Assembly: GCA_030149595.1 (NCBI GenBank)
Contig: JASFBI010000002.1
Coordinates: forward strand, 1 to 19,941
Direction: 5' to 3'
Length of the DNA stretch: 19,941 bases
Source: Desulfobacterales bacterium
Lineage (GTDB): Bacteria; Desulfobacterota; Desulfobacteria; Desulfobacterales; DAOWNP01
Part shown: piece by piece, positions 7,653-15,387 of the stretch
Numbering within the stretch: position 1 is the first letter of the stretch
Layout of the letters: each line of letters begins with the position of its first letter
Notes under the pieces: model-generated
Database searches by the model: none
What the model was told of the DNA's origin: nothing
What the model saw: the letters and a program-made list of their open reading frames with translations, nothing else
Program-made: the position numbers and the translations under genes

Positions 7653-8840
7653 CTATAGACTTATTGCTGTAATTATCTTATCAACTCTTTCTAAAAGCTC
7701 TTTTTCTGTCCATGAAAGCTTAATTAAAAAAGATAAACATCTTTTCATTATCTCATCTGACTGTTTTAAATTTATATTTTTATAATCTGGCAGATCTTTT
7801 ATCAGAGTTAATGGCAGAGGAGCTGGTGAAGATAAATTATGAAGATGGGTAAAATTTCTATAATAGTGCCAGTTATTAATATACCAGTAAAAGCAAGCAT
7901 CTACCCCTGCATTTCCAAGATTTTTTGAAGCCTGTACTGTTTTTTCTTCATTTTCCATAAAAAAAGAGAGAAAAGTAGCAGAATCTCCTTTGGGATCAGG
8001 AACTGATCTAAATGAGATATTTTTTACTCCAGACAAAGCATTTTTCATGATATTTTTAAAGTTTCTCTGCTTTTCTAAAATCATATCAAGCTTTGAAAGC
8101 TGTGCTACTCCTACTGCTGCGTTAAGCTCACTTATTCTATAATTTAAACCCAGCATTTCATGTCCTTCAAGCCCCCTGTCATCTCCTTTGTGATCATGCC
8201 CGTGATCCGAAAAGGCATGGGACGTGTTATAGACTTTATCATCATCTGTTACAATAGCACCACCTTCTCCGCATGTTATTGTTTTTACAGGATCAAATGA
8301 AAAACAGCCGGCTTTCCCAAATGTACCGAGAGCTCTGTTTTTATAAGTACCTCCAACAGCCTGGCATGAGTCTTCTATAAGAATCAATCCGTTTTTTTTG
8401 CAAAAATCTGCAATTTCATCAATTTGCGCCATGGCTCCACACATATGAACCACAAGTACAGCTTTTGTTTTATCTGTTATTTTCTCTTTTAAAGCACCAG
8501 GATCTATGCAGAGCGTTTCATCTATATCTGAAAAAACAGGCACGGCACCTGCATTTAACACAGCTTCTATAGTAGCTATAAATGTAAAAGGAGGAACGAT
8601 AACTTCATCTCCTGCACCCACTCCACATGAAGCCAGGGCAATATTTAAAGCAGCCGTTCCACTTGAACAGAGATGGCAATGTTTCACGCTTAATTTTTCA
8701 GACAACATTTTTTCAAACGTTTTCGCCTTCCAGTGGTTATTTCGTACCTGATCAAAACCATAGCGAAATAAAACTCCAGTATCCAGTACATCACAAACTT
8801 CTTTTTTTTCCTCTTTGCCAAATATTTCAAAACCAGGCAT
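7653..8840 (-). CDS. kdnA: 8-amino-3,8-dideoxy-octulosonate transaminase KdnA (DegT/DnrJ/EryC1/StrS aminotransferase)
   Basis: KdnA transfers an amino group, from glutamate in the characterised Shewanella enzyme, to the C8 aldehyde made by KdnB, giving Kdo8N. The 395 residues have the sugar-aminotransferase fold: SSGTAALN at 59-66, PPFTF at 83-87, the PLP aspartate D157 in IEDSCQA, and the Schiff-base lysine K186 in FDPVKTITCGEGGA. NYRISELNAA (233-242) is the usual dimer/active-site segment. The His-rich stretch SDHGHDHKGDDRG (211-223), the opening MPGFEIFG and CFYWYINNWHYY agree with my recollection of KdnA and separate it from generic DegT enzymes. ATG at 8838-8840 with AGGAG 7 nt upstream. 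The adjacent kdnB makes the pathway assignment strong. It ends in TAG, rare among the genes here. Confidence 0.87.
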   Translation of the reverse strand: MPGFEIFGKEEKKEVCDVLDTGVLFRYGFDQVRNNHWKAKTFEKMLSEKLSVKHCHLCSSGTAALNIALASCGVGAGDEVIVPPFTFIATIEAVLNAGAVPVFSDIDETLCIDPGALKEKITDKTKAVLVVHMCGAMAQIDEIADFCKKNGLILIEDSCQAVGGTYKNRALGTFGKAGCFSFDPVKTITCGEGGAIVTDDDKVYNTSHAFSDHGHDHKGDDRGLEGHEMLGLNYRISELNAAVGVAQLSKLDMILEKQRNFKNIMKNALSGVKNISFRSVPDPKGDSATFLSFFMENEEKTVQASKNLGNAGVDACFYWYINNWHYYRNFTHLHNLSSPAPLPLTLIKDLPDYKNINLKQSDEIMKRCLSFLIKLSWTEKELLERVDKIITAISL

Positions 8841-8894
8841 TATTAGACTCCTAAATCAATATGTGGAAGGTTGTTATAGTTTACTTGCACTAAG

Positions 8895-8921
8895 AAAATT
8901 ATTGCATAATGAAAATTATTC
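8895..8921. repeat. Ten-base direct repeat upstream of kdnA
   Basis: GAAAATTATT occurs at 8895-8904 and again at 8912-8921, a 17-bp period, about 55-80 nt upstream of the kdnA start in an AT-rich spacer of 173 bp. Paired sites for a regulator are possible. In DNA this AT-rich such a pair may also arise by chance. No clear promoter is visible in 8841-9013. Confidence 0.25.
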
Positions 8922-9013
8922 CAAGTTGAAGTTAGAAAGTTATTTTAATCACAGGTTAATTTGTTGTATTCCGAGTATCAAAATTAATTTTTCAATGCAA
9001 AAATCTTGATAAA

Positions 9014-10420
9014 TTAGTGTTTTGCAACAGCCTGTCTCGCAGTTAAATATTTCCCTTTACCCTTTTTGTCCACTTTTGCAAAAAAATCACTGAAATATTG
9101 TTTGAAAGCTATTCTGGCATAACTGCCTGCTCTTTTTCCTATATAGTCTTTGTGTGCAACAACTACCGATACAACAAGTTTCTCTTTACCATTTTTTTCT
9201 TCTGCAAACCCTACAAACCAGTCATATCTTATATTATATGACTTACTGTTATTTATGGACCCTGTTTTTCCGCCTATATAAAGTCTCTTTAAAATTTTAT
9301 CACGGCGAAATCCTGAAAACGATTTTCTTGCAGTCCCTGATATTACTGTTTTATGCATAAGTTTTTTAATTTCTTCAGATACATTAGAAGGTATTACACT
9401 ATTTATTTTTTTTATGCTGGTATGATAGATCTCTTTTCCAGATAAATTTGAAATTTTTTCTACGATTGTGGGTTCAATTAATACTCCTGAATTTACCACA
9501 ACAGAAGTCAGTATTGCACCATGAACAGGTGATATTAAAGTATTTCTATTAAATCCGCAGGCAATTTCAGCAAGATTATAGGGAGTATCTGAAATTTTAA
9601 AATGACTTTTAGAGAGAGGAATCTCAAAATCAATTTTTTGATTAAAACCAAAAACACCAGCATACCTGTTTAGCACATCTTTTCCTAATTTAAACATTCC
9701 TATCTTACCAAAAACAGGATTAACTGATTGAGCAAAAGAATCTGCCAGGGTAATTTTATTTGTATAGCGGTTTTTTCTATTATTTAACTGAGATTTATAC
9801 AGAGTATATTTACTACCATTAAACAATAATTGAGAATTACTTTTTAACCCGCACGTATCGATTGCAGCCGCAGCTGTTATTATTTTAAATATACTTGCAG
9901 CAGGGAAAATACTTTCCACACACGGATTAATGCCTTTGTTTGATCTGTCATAACCAACCATGGCATAAATCTCCCCTGTATAGGGTTCCATTGCCACAAT
10001 ACCTATATATTGTGAATTTACCTTGTCAAGATTGTTAATAAGCTTTTTCTGCAAATTGTTATTTATGGAAATAGCTGCAGTAAATTTCTCTCCTTTAAAA
10101 TCAATATCTATACTCTTGCCTGTAAAATTAATCAGACTCCCTGATTTAATAAGAGACTGAATATCTCTCTTCTTTAAAATTTCCCGAGGCTTTTCCTGTT
10201 TATCAACTGAAACATCAGTATTTTTAAAAAAATTTCCCTTTGTAAAATCATTAATTTTACTGCTTACAGCAAATCGTATACCAAAAATAAGCAGACTACA
10301 TATAAAAATACCTGATATCCATTTTATAACTCTTACTTTTGCTGTATTGACTCTATTGTTTAATTGAAGTTTTGCCTGATATTTTCGCCAGTCTCTGTTT
10401 TTATGATAATATGGTTGCAC
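9014..10420 (-). CDS. Membrane-anchored penicillin-binding transpeptidase
   Basis: A peptidoglycan DD-transpeptidase (or carboxypeptidase) anchored in the inner membrane and acting in the periplasm. The 468 residues begin with a basic cytoplasmic stretch and one membrane helix (about 31-53). A linker and a compact catalytic domain follow, with the three serine-acylase motifs: S176-I-F-K179 (usually STFK), S232-V-N234 and K385-T-G-S. It has no transglycosylase domain and little room for the class B dimerisation domain, so it is a short monofunctional PBP related to the PbpA/FtsI transpeptidase group; its exact role is unclear. The start is GTG at 10418-10420, with GAGGAG 4 nt upstream. It is followed by kdnA on the same strand after 173 nt and preceded by metG after 133 nt. 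Confidence 0.88.
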   Translation of the reverse strand: MQPYYHKNRDWRKYQAKLQLNNRVNTAKVRVIKWISGIFICSLLIFGIRFAVSSKINDFTKGNFFKNTDVSVDKQEKPREILKKRDIQSLIKSGSLINFTGKSIDIDFKGEKFTAAISINNNLQKKLINNLDKVNSQYIGIVAMEPYTGEIYAMVGYDRSNKGINPCVESIFPAASIFKIITAAAAIDTCGLKSNSQLLFNGSKYTLYKSQLNNRKNRYTNKITLADSFAQSVNPVFGKIGMFKLGKDVLNRYAGVFGFNQKIDFEIPLSKSHFKISDTPYNLAEIACGFNRNTLISPVHGAILTSVVVNSGVLIEPTIVEKISNLSGKEIYHTSIKKINSVIPSNVSEEIKKLMHKTVISGTARKSFSGFRRDKILKRLYIGGKTGSINNSKSYNIRYDWFVGFAEEKNGKEKLVVSVVVAHKDYIGKRAGSYARIAFKQYFSDFFAKVDKKGKGKYLTARQAVAKH

Positions 10421-10553
10421 TTATCTCCTCATTAAAATCAGCTGCGAACCCTCAACAAGCTGCTAAGTTCCTTACCAAGCATACTATATTTTACAAAACT
10501 TTGATTTAATAGAGATTGAAGGAAAACCACAGTTTTAGCCTGGACACTAAATA

Positions 10554-12470
10554 TCAGCTCAGTTTTGTACCAGCTGCCACAGGTTTATCTACAGTTGCCA
10601 TGCTGCATCCATCATCATCTGTTGCAGCAAGCATCATCCCGTTTGATAAAATCCCCATAATTTTTGCAGGTTTGAGATTAACCACAATTACTGCCTGTTT
10701 TCCTATCAATTCAGCAGGGGAATATGTTTTGGAAATCCCTGCTATAACTACTCTTTTTTCACCAATATCCATCTCAAGCTTTAAAAGCTTTTTTGCCTTG
10801 GGTACTTTTTCTGCAGAAATAATTGTTGCAACACGAAGATCAACTTTTAAAAAATCTTCAAAACTTATTTCAGGCTTAATTTTCAGCCCGTCTACAGGCA
10901 GAACATCATTTTGTTCATCACTGTTTTTTTTCTGATCAATTCTCGGGAAGAGAATTACAGTTTTTAATATTTTTGTGCCGGGTTTAATTTCACCCCATTT
11001 TTTAAGCAAATCAAAATTAAAAAAGAAAAAATCAGGATCCATTCCTAAATGTTTCTGCATTATCTTTGCTGTATCAGGCATAACAGGATATATAAGACCG
11101 GATATAACCCTTAAACCTTCCACAAGCCAGTACATAACAGCTTCAAGCTGCCCTCTGTCTGATTTTTTTTTGGAAAGGGTCCAGGGAGCAGAACTATCAA
11201 CAAATTTATTCATATCTCCTATAAATTTCCACACAGCCATAAGAGCTTTATGAAATGCAAAGGTCTCCATGTTTTTTTCAAAAGCTAATACTGCATCACA
11301 GGCATTTTGTTTTAAATCACTTAGCATGCCTTCATCATATTTTACATCATACTCAGGAACTATACCGTCAAAATATTTATGAACCATGGATAAAATCCTG
11401 GAAAATAAATTTCCGAGATCATTTGCAAGATCAGAATTTATTTTATGCACAAAAGCTTTTTCTGAAAATGTTGAATCTAATCCACAAGCCATCTCCTTGG
11501 ATAAAAAATATCTGAATGCATCTGTACTTGAAATATTTTTAAGTTCCATAGGCTCTATAACATTGCCTAATGTTTTTGACATCTTATATTCATCCACATT
11601 CCAGTAGCCATGAACATTAAGATGTTTATACAGATCAATGCCTGCGGCATGGAGCATAATTGGCCAATAAATCCCATGGGGTTTTAAAATATCCTTGGCA
11701 ACAATATGCTGGGATACAGGCCAGAATTTTTTGAAATTTTCATGGTCAGGGTATCCCAGTGCTGAAATATAGTTTATCAATGCATCAAACCATACATAAG
11801 TAACATAGTTTTCATCAAAAGGCAGAGTAATTCCCCATTGAAGCCTTGATTTTGGCCTTGAAATACAAAGGTCCTCAAGGGGCTCCCTTAAAAAAGCCAA
11901 AACTTCTTTTTTATATCTTCCAGGCCGTATAAAATCAGGATTTTTCTGTATATGATCTATAAGCCAGTCCTGATATTTACTCATGGAAAAAAAATAATTG
12001 GACTCTTTAATTTTTTCAGGCACTTTATCATGGTCAGGACATTTTCCATCCACAAGCTCTCTTTCTGTATAAAATCTTTCACATCCATAACAGTAAAGAC
12101 CTTCATATTCACTGTAGTATATATCTCCTGAATCATAAATCTTTTGTAAAATCTGTTTTACAAGTTTTATATGTTTTTTGTCAGTTGTTCTGACAAAACA
12201 GTCATATTCCACTTCAAGTTCAGGCCACAGCTTTTTATAAAGCCCGCTTATATGATCTACATAATCTTTGGGACTCTTATGCTCTTTTTTTGCAGCTTCA
12301 ACAATTTTATCACCATGCTCATCTGTTCCTGTAAGTAAAAAGGTTTCAGACCCTTTCATTTTATGAAACCTTTTTGCTATATCTGCACAAATTGTAGTAT
12401 AGGCGTGTCCCAGATGAGGCCTTGCATTAACATAATATATAGGGGTGGTTATATAAAAAATATCTTTCAT
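10554..12470 (-). CDS. metG: Methionine--tRNA ligase with C-terminal tRNA-binding domain
   Basis: Charges tRNA-Met with methionine in the cytosol. The class I signatures are present: HLGH at 19-22 and KMSKT at 296-300, a variant of KMSKS. The knuckle C127-x2-C130-x13-C144-x2-H147 is a single zinc site. The anticodon-binding helical region occupies about 340-500. Residues about 532-638 form the EMAP-II/Trbp111-like domain (FLKVDLRVATIISAEKVPKA, NLKPAKIMG) that promotes dimerisation and tRNA binding. 638 residues is normal for the bacterial type with this appendix. ATG at 12468-12470, one base after the ricT stop; the ribosome binding site AAGGA lies inside the end of ricT, so the two are translationally coupled. 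The stop is TGA. Confidence 0.96.
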   Translation of the reverse strand: MKDIFYITTPIYYVNARPHLGHAYTTICADIAKRFHKMKGSETFLLTGTDEHGDKIVEAAKKEHKSPKDYVDHISGLYKKLWPELEVEYDCFVRTTDKKHIKLVKQILQKIYDSGDIYYSEYEGLYCYGCERFYTERELVDGKCPDHDKVPEKIKESNYFFSMSKYQDWLIDHIQKNPDFIRPGRYKKEVLAFLREPLEDLCISRPKSRLQWGITLPFDENYVTYVWFDALINYISALGYPDHENFKKFWPVSQHIVAKDILKPHGIYWPIMLHAAGIDLYKHLNVHGYWNVDEYKMSKTLGNVIEPMELKNISSTDAFRYFLSKEMACGLDSTFSEKAFVHKINSDLANDLGNLFSRILSMVHKYFDGIVPEYDVKYDEGMLSDLKQNACDAVLAFEKNMETFAFHKALMAVWKFIGDMNKFVDSSAPWTLSKKKSDRGQLEAVMYWLVEGLRVISGLIYPVMPDTAKIMQKHLGMDPDFFFFNFDLLKKWGEIKPGTKILKTVILFPRIDQKKNSDEQNDVLPVDGLKIKPEISFEDFLKVDLRVATIISAEKVPKAKKLLKLEMDIGEKRVVIAGISKTYSPAELIGKQAVIVVNLKPAKIMGILSNGMMLAATDDDGCSMATVDKPVAAGTKLS

Positions 12471-12471
12471 A

Positions 12472-13281
12472 TTATTCCTTATGATCAGTATATTCTATTT
12501 TATCAACTGGCATTTCTACTTCCATATCATCTTTGGTTTTCACCAAAACACTTCTGCCTATAAGGTTCTGACGGATAATTTTCCCTGTTCCTTTATCTGT
12601 TTTTACTTTCTGCCCTATTTTAGGAAATTTTTTTTTTAAATGCCTGTATGCATCATCTTCAAATGTAAGACAACACATTAATCGTCCACATTGTCCGGAT
12701 ATTTTTGTGGGATTTAAAGAGAGCCCTTGATCTTTAGCCATTTTAATGGAAACCGGCTGGAATTTTTCAATAAATGAAGAGCAGCACAAAACCCTGCCGC
12801 ACCGGCCTATTCCCCCGCAAATTTTAGCATGATTTCTTATACCCACCTGGCGCATTTCAATTCGCTTTTTATATTTTTTCACCAGCATTTTCACCAATTG
12901 ACGGAAATCAATTCTTCCATCTGCTGTAAAAAAAAATATGAATTTTGCTGTATCAAAAGTACTCTCAACAGAAAACAGGCTCATCTTAAGGTCAAGCTTT
13001 TTTACACACTCAAGACAAAATACATGTGCTTTTTTTTCTGTTTCAATATTTTTATCTCGCTGGTCAAAATCTTCTTTACTGGCTATACGAAACACCTTCT
13101 TAAGAGGTCTTTTGGATTTTCGTTCACTTTGTAAAATTGGCTCAGATGCCACTGTGCCAAAACCCAAATGCTGCTCTGTTTCAACTATAACAGGCATACC
13201 CAAAGACAAAACAAAGGCTCCGCAATCAAAATCATAAATTTTTCCTGCTGTTTTAAATCTTACCCCTACAACTTTTCCCAT
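12472..13281 (-). CDS. ricT: PSP1-domain protein RicT (YaaT family)
   Basis: RicT is known from Bacillus subtilis as part of the RicAFT iron-sulfur complex that directs RNase Y processing of mRNA; in Gram-negative relatives its partners are not established. From the ATG at 13279-13281 the protein has 269 residues, with the PSP1 fold from about 60 to 215. Its hallmark cysteine clusters are CGGIGRCGRVLCC (C155, C161, C166, C167) and CGRLMCC (C198, C203, C204), fit to bind a cluster. A KOW-like C-terminal part follows (GQKVKTDKGTGKI). The frame is open to a TTG at 13293, but the ATG with GGAAAG in front is more likely. It sits 22 nt after holB and 1 nt before metG. Confidence 0.88.
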   Translation of the reverse strand: MGKVVGVRFKTAGKIYDFDCGAFVLSLGMPVIVETEQHLGFGTVASEPILQSERKSKRPLKKVFRIASKEDFDQRDKNIETEKKAHVFCLECVKKLDLKMSLFSVESTFDTAKFIFFFTADGRIDFRQLVKMLVKKYKKRIEMRQVGIRNHAKICGGIGRCGRVLCCSSFIEKFQPVSIKMAKDQGLSLNPTKISGQCGRLMCCLTFEDDAYRHLKKKFPKIGQKVKTDKGTGKIIRQNLIGRSVLVKTKDDMEVEMPVDKIEYTDHKE

Positions 13282-13303
13282 TTTACTTTCCAAAAGAAAT
13301 ATA

Positions 13304-14356
13304 TTAATTATTACTGCAAGGATTAACGCTAACGGCCTGCAATTTTTCAGATTGTAAACACTTGCTTTTTTCTAACACCAAGGCATCAAGCATCAACCGA
13401 TTGTTAAAATTTTTCTCTGACATCTGCAAAATCCTCTCAACTGCATAAATATATGAGATTAAAGACTCTACATTTTTTGTTTTTGATGATATATCTATTT
13501 TATCTTTTAATTCATCAAAAACAAGCATCTCTTTATGATATTTTACCACCACAAGATCTCTGAGATAAATTTTGATAATTTCCATATAATCAGAAAAATT
13601 TTTCCCTGAAAGTTTTTCTGTAAAAACAAGTTGCTCCACAACTGAACTGTTTAAAAGCATGTCCAGTTCAGTTATCAGATTGTGCCTTAAATCAACCCAG
13701 TTATTACCAGCCATAAAAACAGCTTTTTCAAGACTTCCACTGGCAAAAGGAGCTATAATTTTTGCTGTTTCCAAAGGCTCTTTATATTTTTCCACTAAAA
13801 TTTTTATTAAATATTCAACAGAAATAGGATAAAATCTTATATGCAGGCATCGTGAAACAATAGTTGGAATCAGATCAAGTCTCTCTGTTACCGTCAAAAC
13901 AAACCAAGTCCCTGCTGGCGGCTCTTCAAGCATTTTTAAAAGAGCATTAGCTGCCTCTTTGTTCATTTTATGGGCATCACATATTATTACAACACGGACT
14001 CTGGCTTCATTCTGCTTATACACAAGAATTTTGCCAAGCTCTCTGATTACGCTGATTTTTATTAATCCATTATCCGGTTTAATAATAACAATATCAGGAT
14101 GAGTTCCAGCTATAATTTTTTTACAGGATCTGCAATGGGTACAAGGCTTGCTATCTATCTGCTTAATTACCTGACTGCAGTTTGCAGCCATGGCAAGATA
14201 AACTGCACCTGCTTTTTTCCCTATCCCTGTTATTCCTGAAAAAACTAATGAATGGGATGATAAAGCTATTTTCTTCAGCATTAACTCTATCTGCTTTAAT
14301 TGAGTTTGCTGAAAGTTAAGAACTTCAAACCATAAAAGAGGATCAATACTTTTCAC
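13304..14356 (-). CDS. holB: DNA polymerase III delta' subunit
   Basis: The delta' subunit is the rigid stator of the DnaX clamp loader that places the sliding clamp on primed DNA. The 350 residues show a clamp-loader AAA+ core: P-loop-like GITGIGKK at 41-48, a zinc module with C60, C72, C75 and C78 (PCTHCRSC), KMNKEAANALLKMLEEPP as the Walker B/sensor 1 region at about 130-147, and the SRC motif at 168-170, the arginine finger of clamp-loader subunits. The C-terminal oligomerisation domain is helical. The start is GTG at 14354-14356, 3 nt after the stop of the IHF/HU-like gene. No good ribosome binding site is seen, so translational coupling is likely. tmk, often next to holB in bacteria, lies here in the separate plus-strand operon. 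Confidence 0.9.
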   Translation of the reverse strand: MKSIDPLLWFEVLNFQQTQLKQIELMLKKIALSSHSLVFSGITGIGKKAGAVYLAMAANCSQVIKQIDSKPCTHCRSCKKIIAGTHPDIVIIKPDNGLIKISVIRELGKILVYKQNEARVRVVIICDAHKMNKEAANALLKMLEEPPAGTWFVLTVTERLDLIPTIVSRCLHIRFYPISVEYLIKILVEKYKEPLETAKIIAPFASGSLEKAVFMAGNNWVDLRHNLITELDMLLNSSVVEQLVFTEKLSGKNFSDYMEIIKIYLRDLVVVKYHKEMLVFDELKDKIDISSKTKNVESLISYIYAVERILQMSEKNFNNRLMLDALVLEKSKCLQSEKLQAVSVNPCSNN

Positions 14357-14359
14357 GTT

Positions 14360-14635
14360 TTAATAATCGACTCTATCCTTAAGTTCTTTACCGCATTTAA
14401 AAAAAGGAAGCTTTTTTTCAGATATATGAACTTTTTCTCCTGTTTTAGGATTCCTGCCTATATAATCCTTGTATTTTTTCACAGTAAAACTGCAAAGACC
14501 TCGAACCTCAACTCTTTCATCTCTTGCCATAGCATCTGCCATGGAATTAAAAAATATATGCACAGCCATTGATGCTTCTGTTTTAGAAATTTCAGTTTCC
14601 ATTTTTAAAGCTGAAATCAAATCCAGTTTATTCAT
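14360..14635 (-). CDS. IHF/HU-family DNA-bending protein
   Basis: A nucleoid-associated protein that binds and sharply bends DNA as a dimer. From the ATG at 14633-14635 it has 91 residues, the usual IHF/HU length; AGGAG lies 5 nt upstream, so the longer open frame to 14665 is not used. The beta-arm and tail are typical: VEVRGLCSFTVKKY, GRNPKTGEKV (60-69) and LPFFKCGKELKDRV. The last resembles the IhfB ending (PHFKPGKELRDR), so an IHF-beta-like subunit is likelier than HU, though the sequence alone does not settle it. Two cysteines (C48, C81) replace residues that are usually Gly and Pro/Val. It is first in the operon with holB, ricT and metG. Confidence 0.92.
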   Translation of the reverse strand: MNKLDLISALKMETEISKTEASMAVHIFFNSMADAMARDERVEVRGLCSFTVKKYKDYIGRNPKTGEKVHISEKKLPFFKCGKELKDRVDY

Positions 14636-14727
14636 AAATTCTCCTGACAAAAAATACATCACCAATCAAATATATAAAATACAAAAGTTTTATAATCCTT
14701 ATGTATTTTCTTTAATTTTTAAATTTT

Positions 14728-14755
14728 ATTTAAACATAAACAAATAAGATGTCAA
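14728..14755 (-). promoter_or_regulatory. Sigma-70-type promoter of the IHF/HU-holB-ricT-metG operon
   Basis: On the minus strand a perfect -35 box TTGACA (14750-14755) is followed after 16 bases by TTAAAT (14728-14733, 4 of 6 matches to TATAAT). It lies about 93 nt before the ATG at 14635, in an AT-rich spacer downstream of the NusG-like gene. A long leader of roughly 85 nt would result. No terminator for the upstream gene is evident in 14636-14779. Confidence 0.55.
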
Positions 14756-14779
14756 GTAGTTATATATTATTTTAAAACT

Positions 14780-15313
14780 TCATTTTATTAATGATTTTGG
14801 GATTAATTCAACATCATCCCTGTTAATATTAACAGCTGCAAATTGTCCCAGTGTTTCAATATTTACAACAACCCTGTCCTCTCCTGAATAACTGGCAAAA
14901 TAGCCTTCAACTCCTTTTAAGATACCATTTATAACTATAATTTTATCTTTTGCATTAAAACCAGTTCCTGTTTCTATTTTTTTATCTGCTGAAACCATAA
15001 TTTTTAAAGATTCAATATTTCTTTCTGAAACAGCTATTGCCCCTCTGCTATTTCCAATAAAACGAACAACACCTGTGGTCTTTAATATATTTAACTGATC
15101 AGCTGGGTTTGAACTTGTGTTAACAAAAATATATCCAGGAAAAAGAGGGGCCTTGTAAAAAAGCTTTCTGTCAAGCCTTTTGCTTTTTACAGTTATCAAA
15201 GGTGAAAAAACTTCCACCCTTTTTTTAACCAGCCCATCGTATACAACATTTTCAAATCTGCTTTTTGTATGAATTACATACCAAGAATACGTTATTTCTT
15301 TATAGATTGCCAT
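14780..15313 (-). CDS. Specialised NusG paralogue (UpxY/RfaH-like antitermination factor)
   Basis: A paralogue of elongation factor NusG that binds RNA polymerase and lets it read through long, usually polysaccharide, operons. The 177 residues start with the NGN domain: WYVIHTKSRFENVVYDGL (11-28), a VEVFSP core, then PLFPGYIFV (56-64) and a GVVRFIG segment. A C-terminal KOW domain follows (IVINGILKGVEGYFASYSGE at about 125-144). The arrangement and the 'PLFPGYIFV' style resemble UpxY/LoaP-type proteins more than the housekeeping NusG, which normally sits in a secE-nusG-rplK operon. ATG at 15311-15313 with no clear ribosome binding site. It begins 74 nt after lptD on the same strand. Its target operon is not known. 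Confidence 0.82.
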   Translation of the reverse strand: MAIYKEITYSWYVIHTKSRFENVVYDGLVKKRVEVFSPLITVKSKRLDRKLFYKAPLFPGYIFVNTSSNPADQLNILKTTGVVRFIGNSRGAIAVSERNIESLKIMVSADKKIETGTGFNAKDKIIVINGILKGVEGYFASYSGEDRVVVNIETLGQFAAVNINRDDVELIPKSLIK

Positions 15314-15387
15314 AGTAACAAAAATGAATCAATTTTTTTTACAGTTCAGAAAAAAAAGGAAGGGAAATCATAATTCCTGCAATATTC

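Noticed and set aside
8980..8992. Palindrome AAAATTAATTTT behind the PBP gene as a terminator
   Set aside because: All A/T with no G-C stem; expected by chance in this base composition.
10516..10935. 139-codon plus-strand open frame antisense to the 3' end of metG
   Set aside because: Lies opposite the conserved tRNA-binding domain of metG, lacks its own start signals, and has no recognisable domain.
12829..13237. Two overlapping plus-strand frames opposite ricT
   Set aside because: Antisense shadows of a conserved gene; no ribosome binding site, and composition is dictated by ricT.
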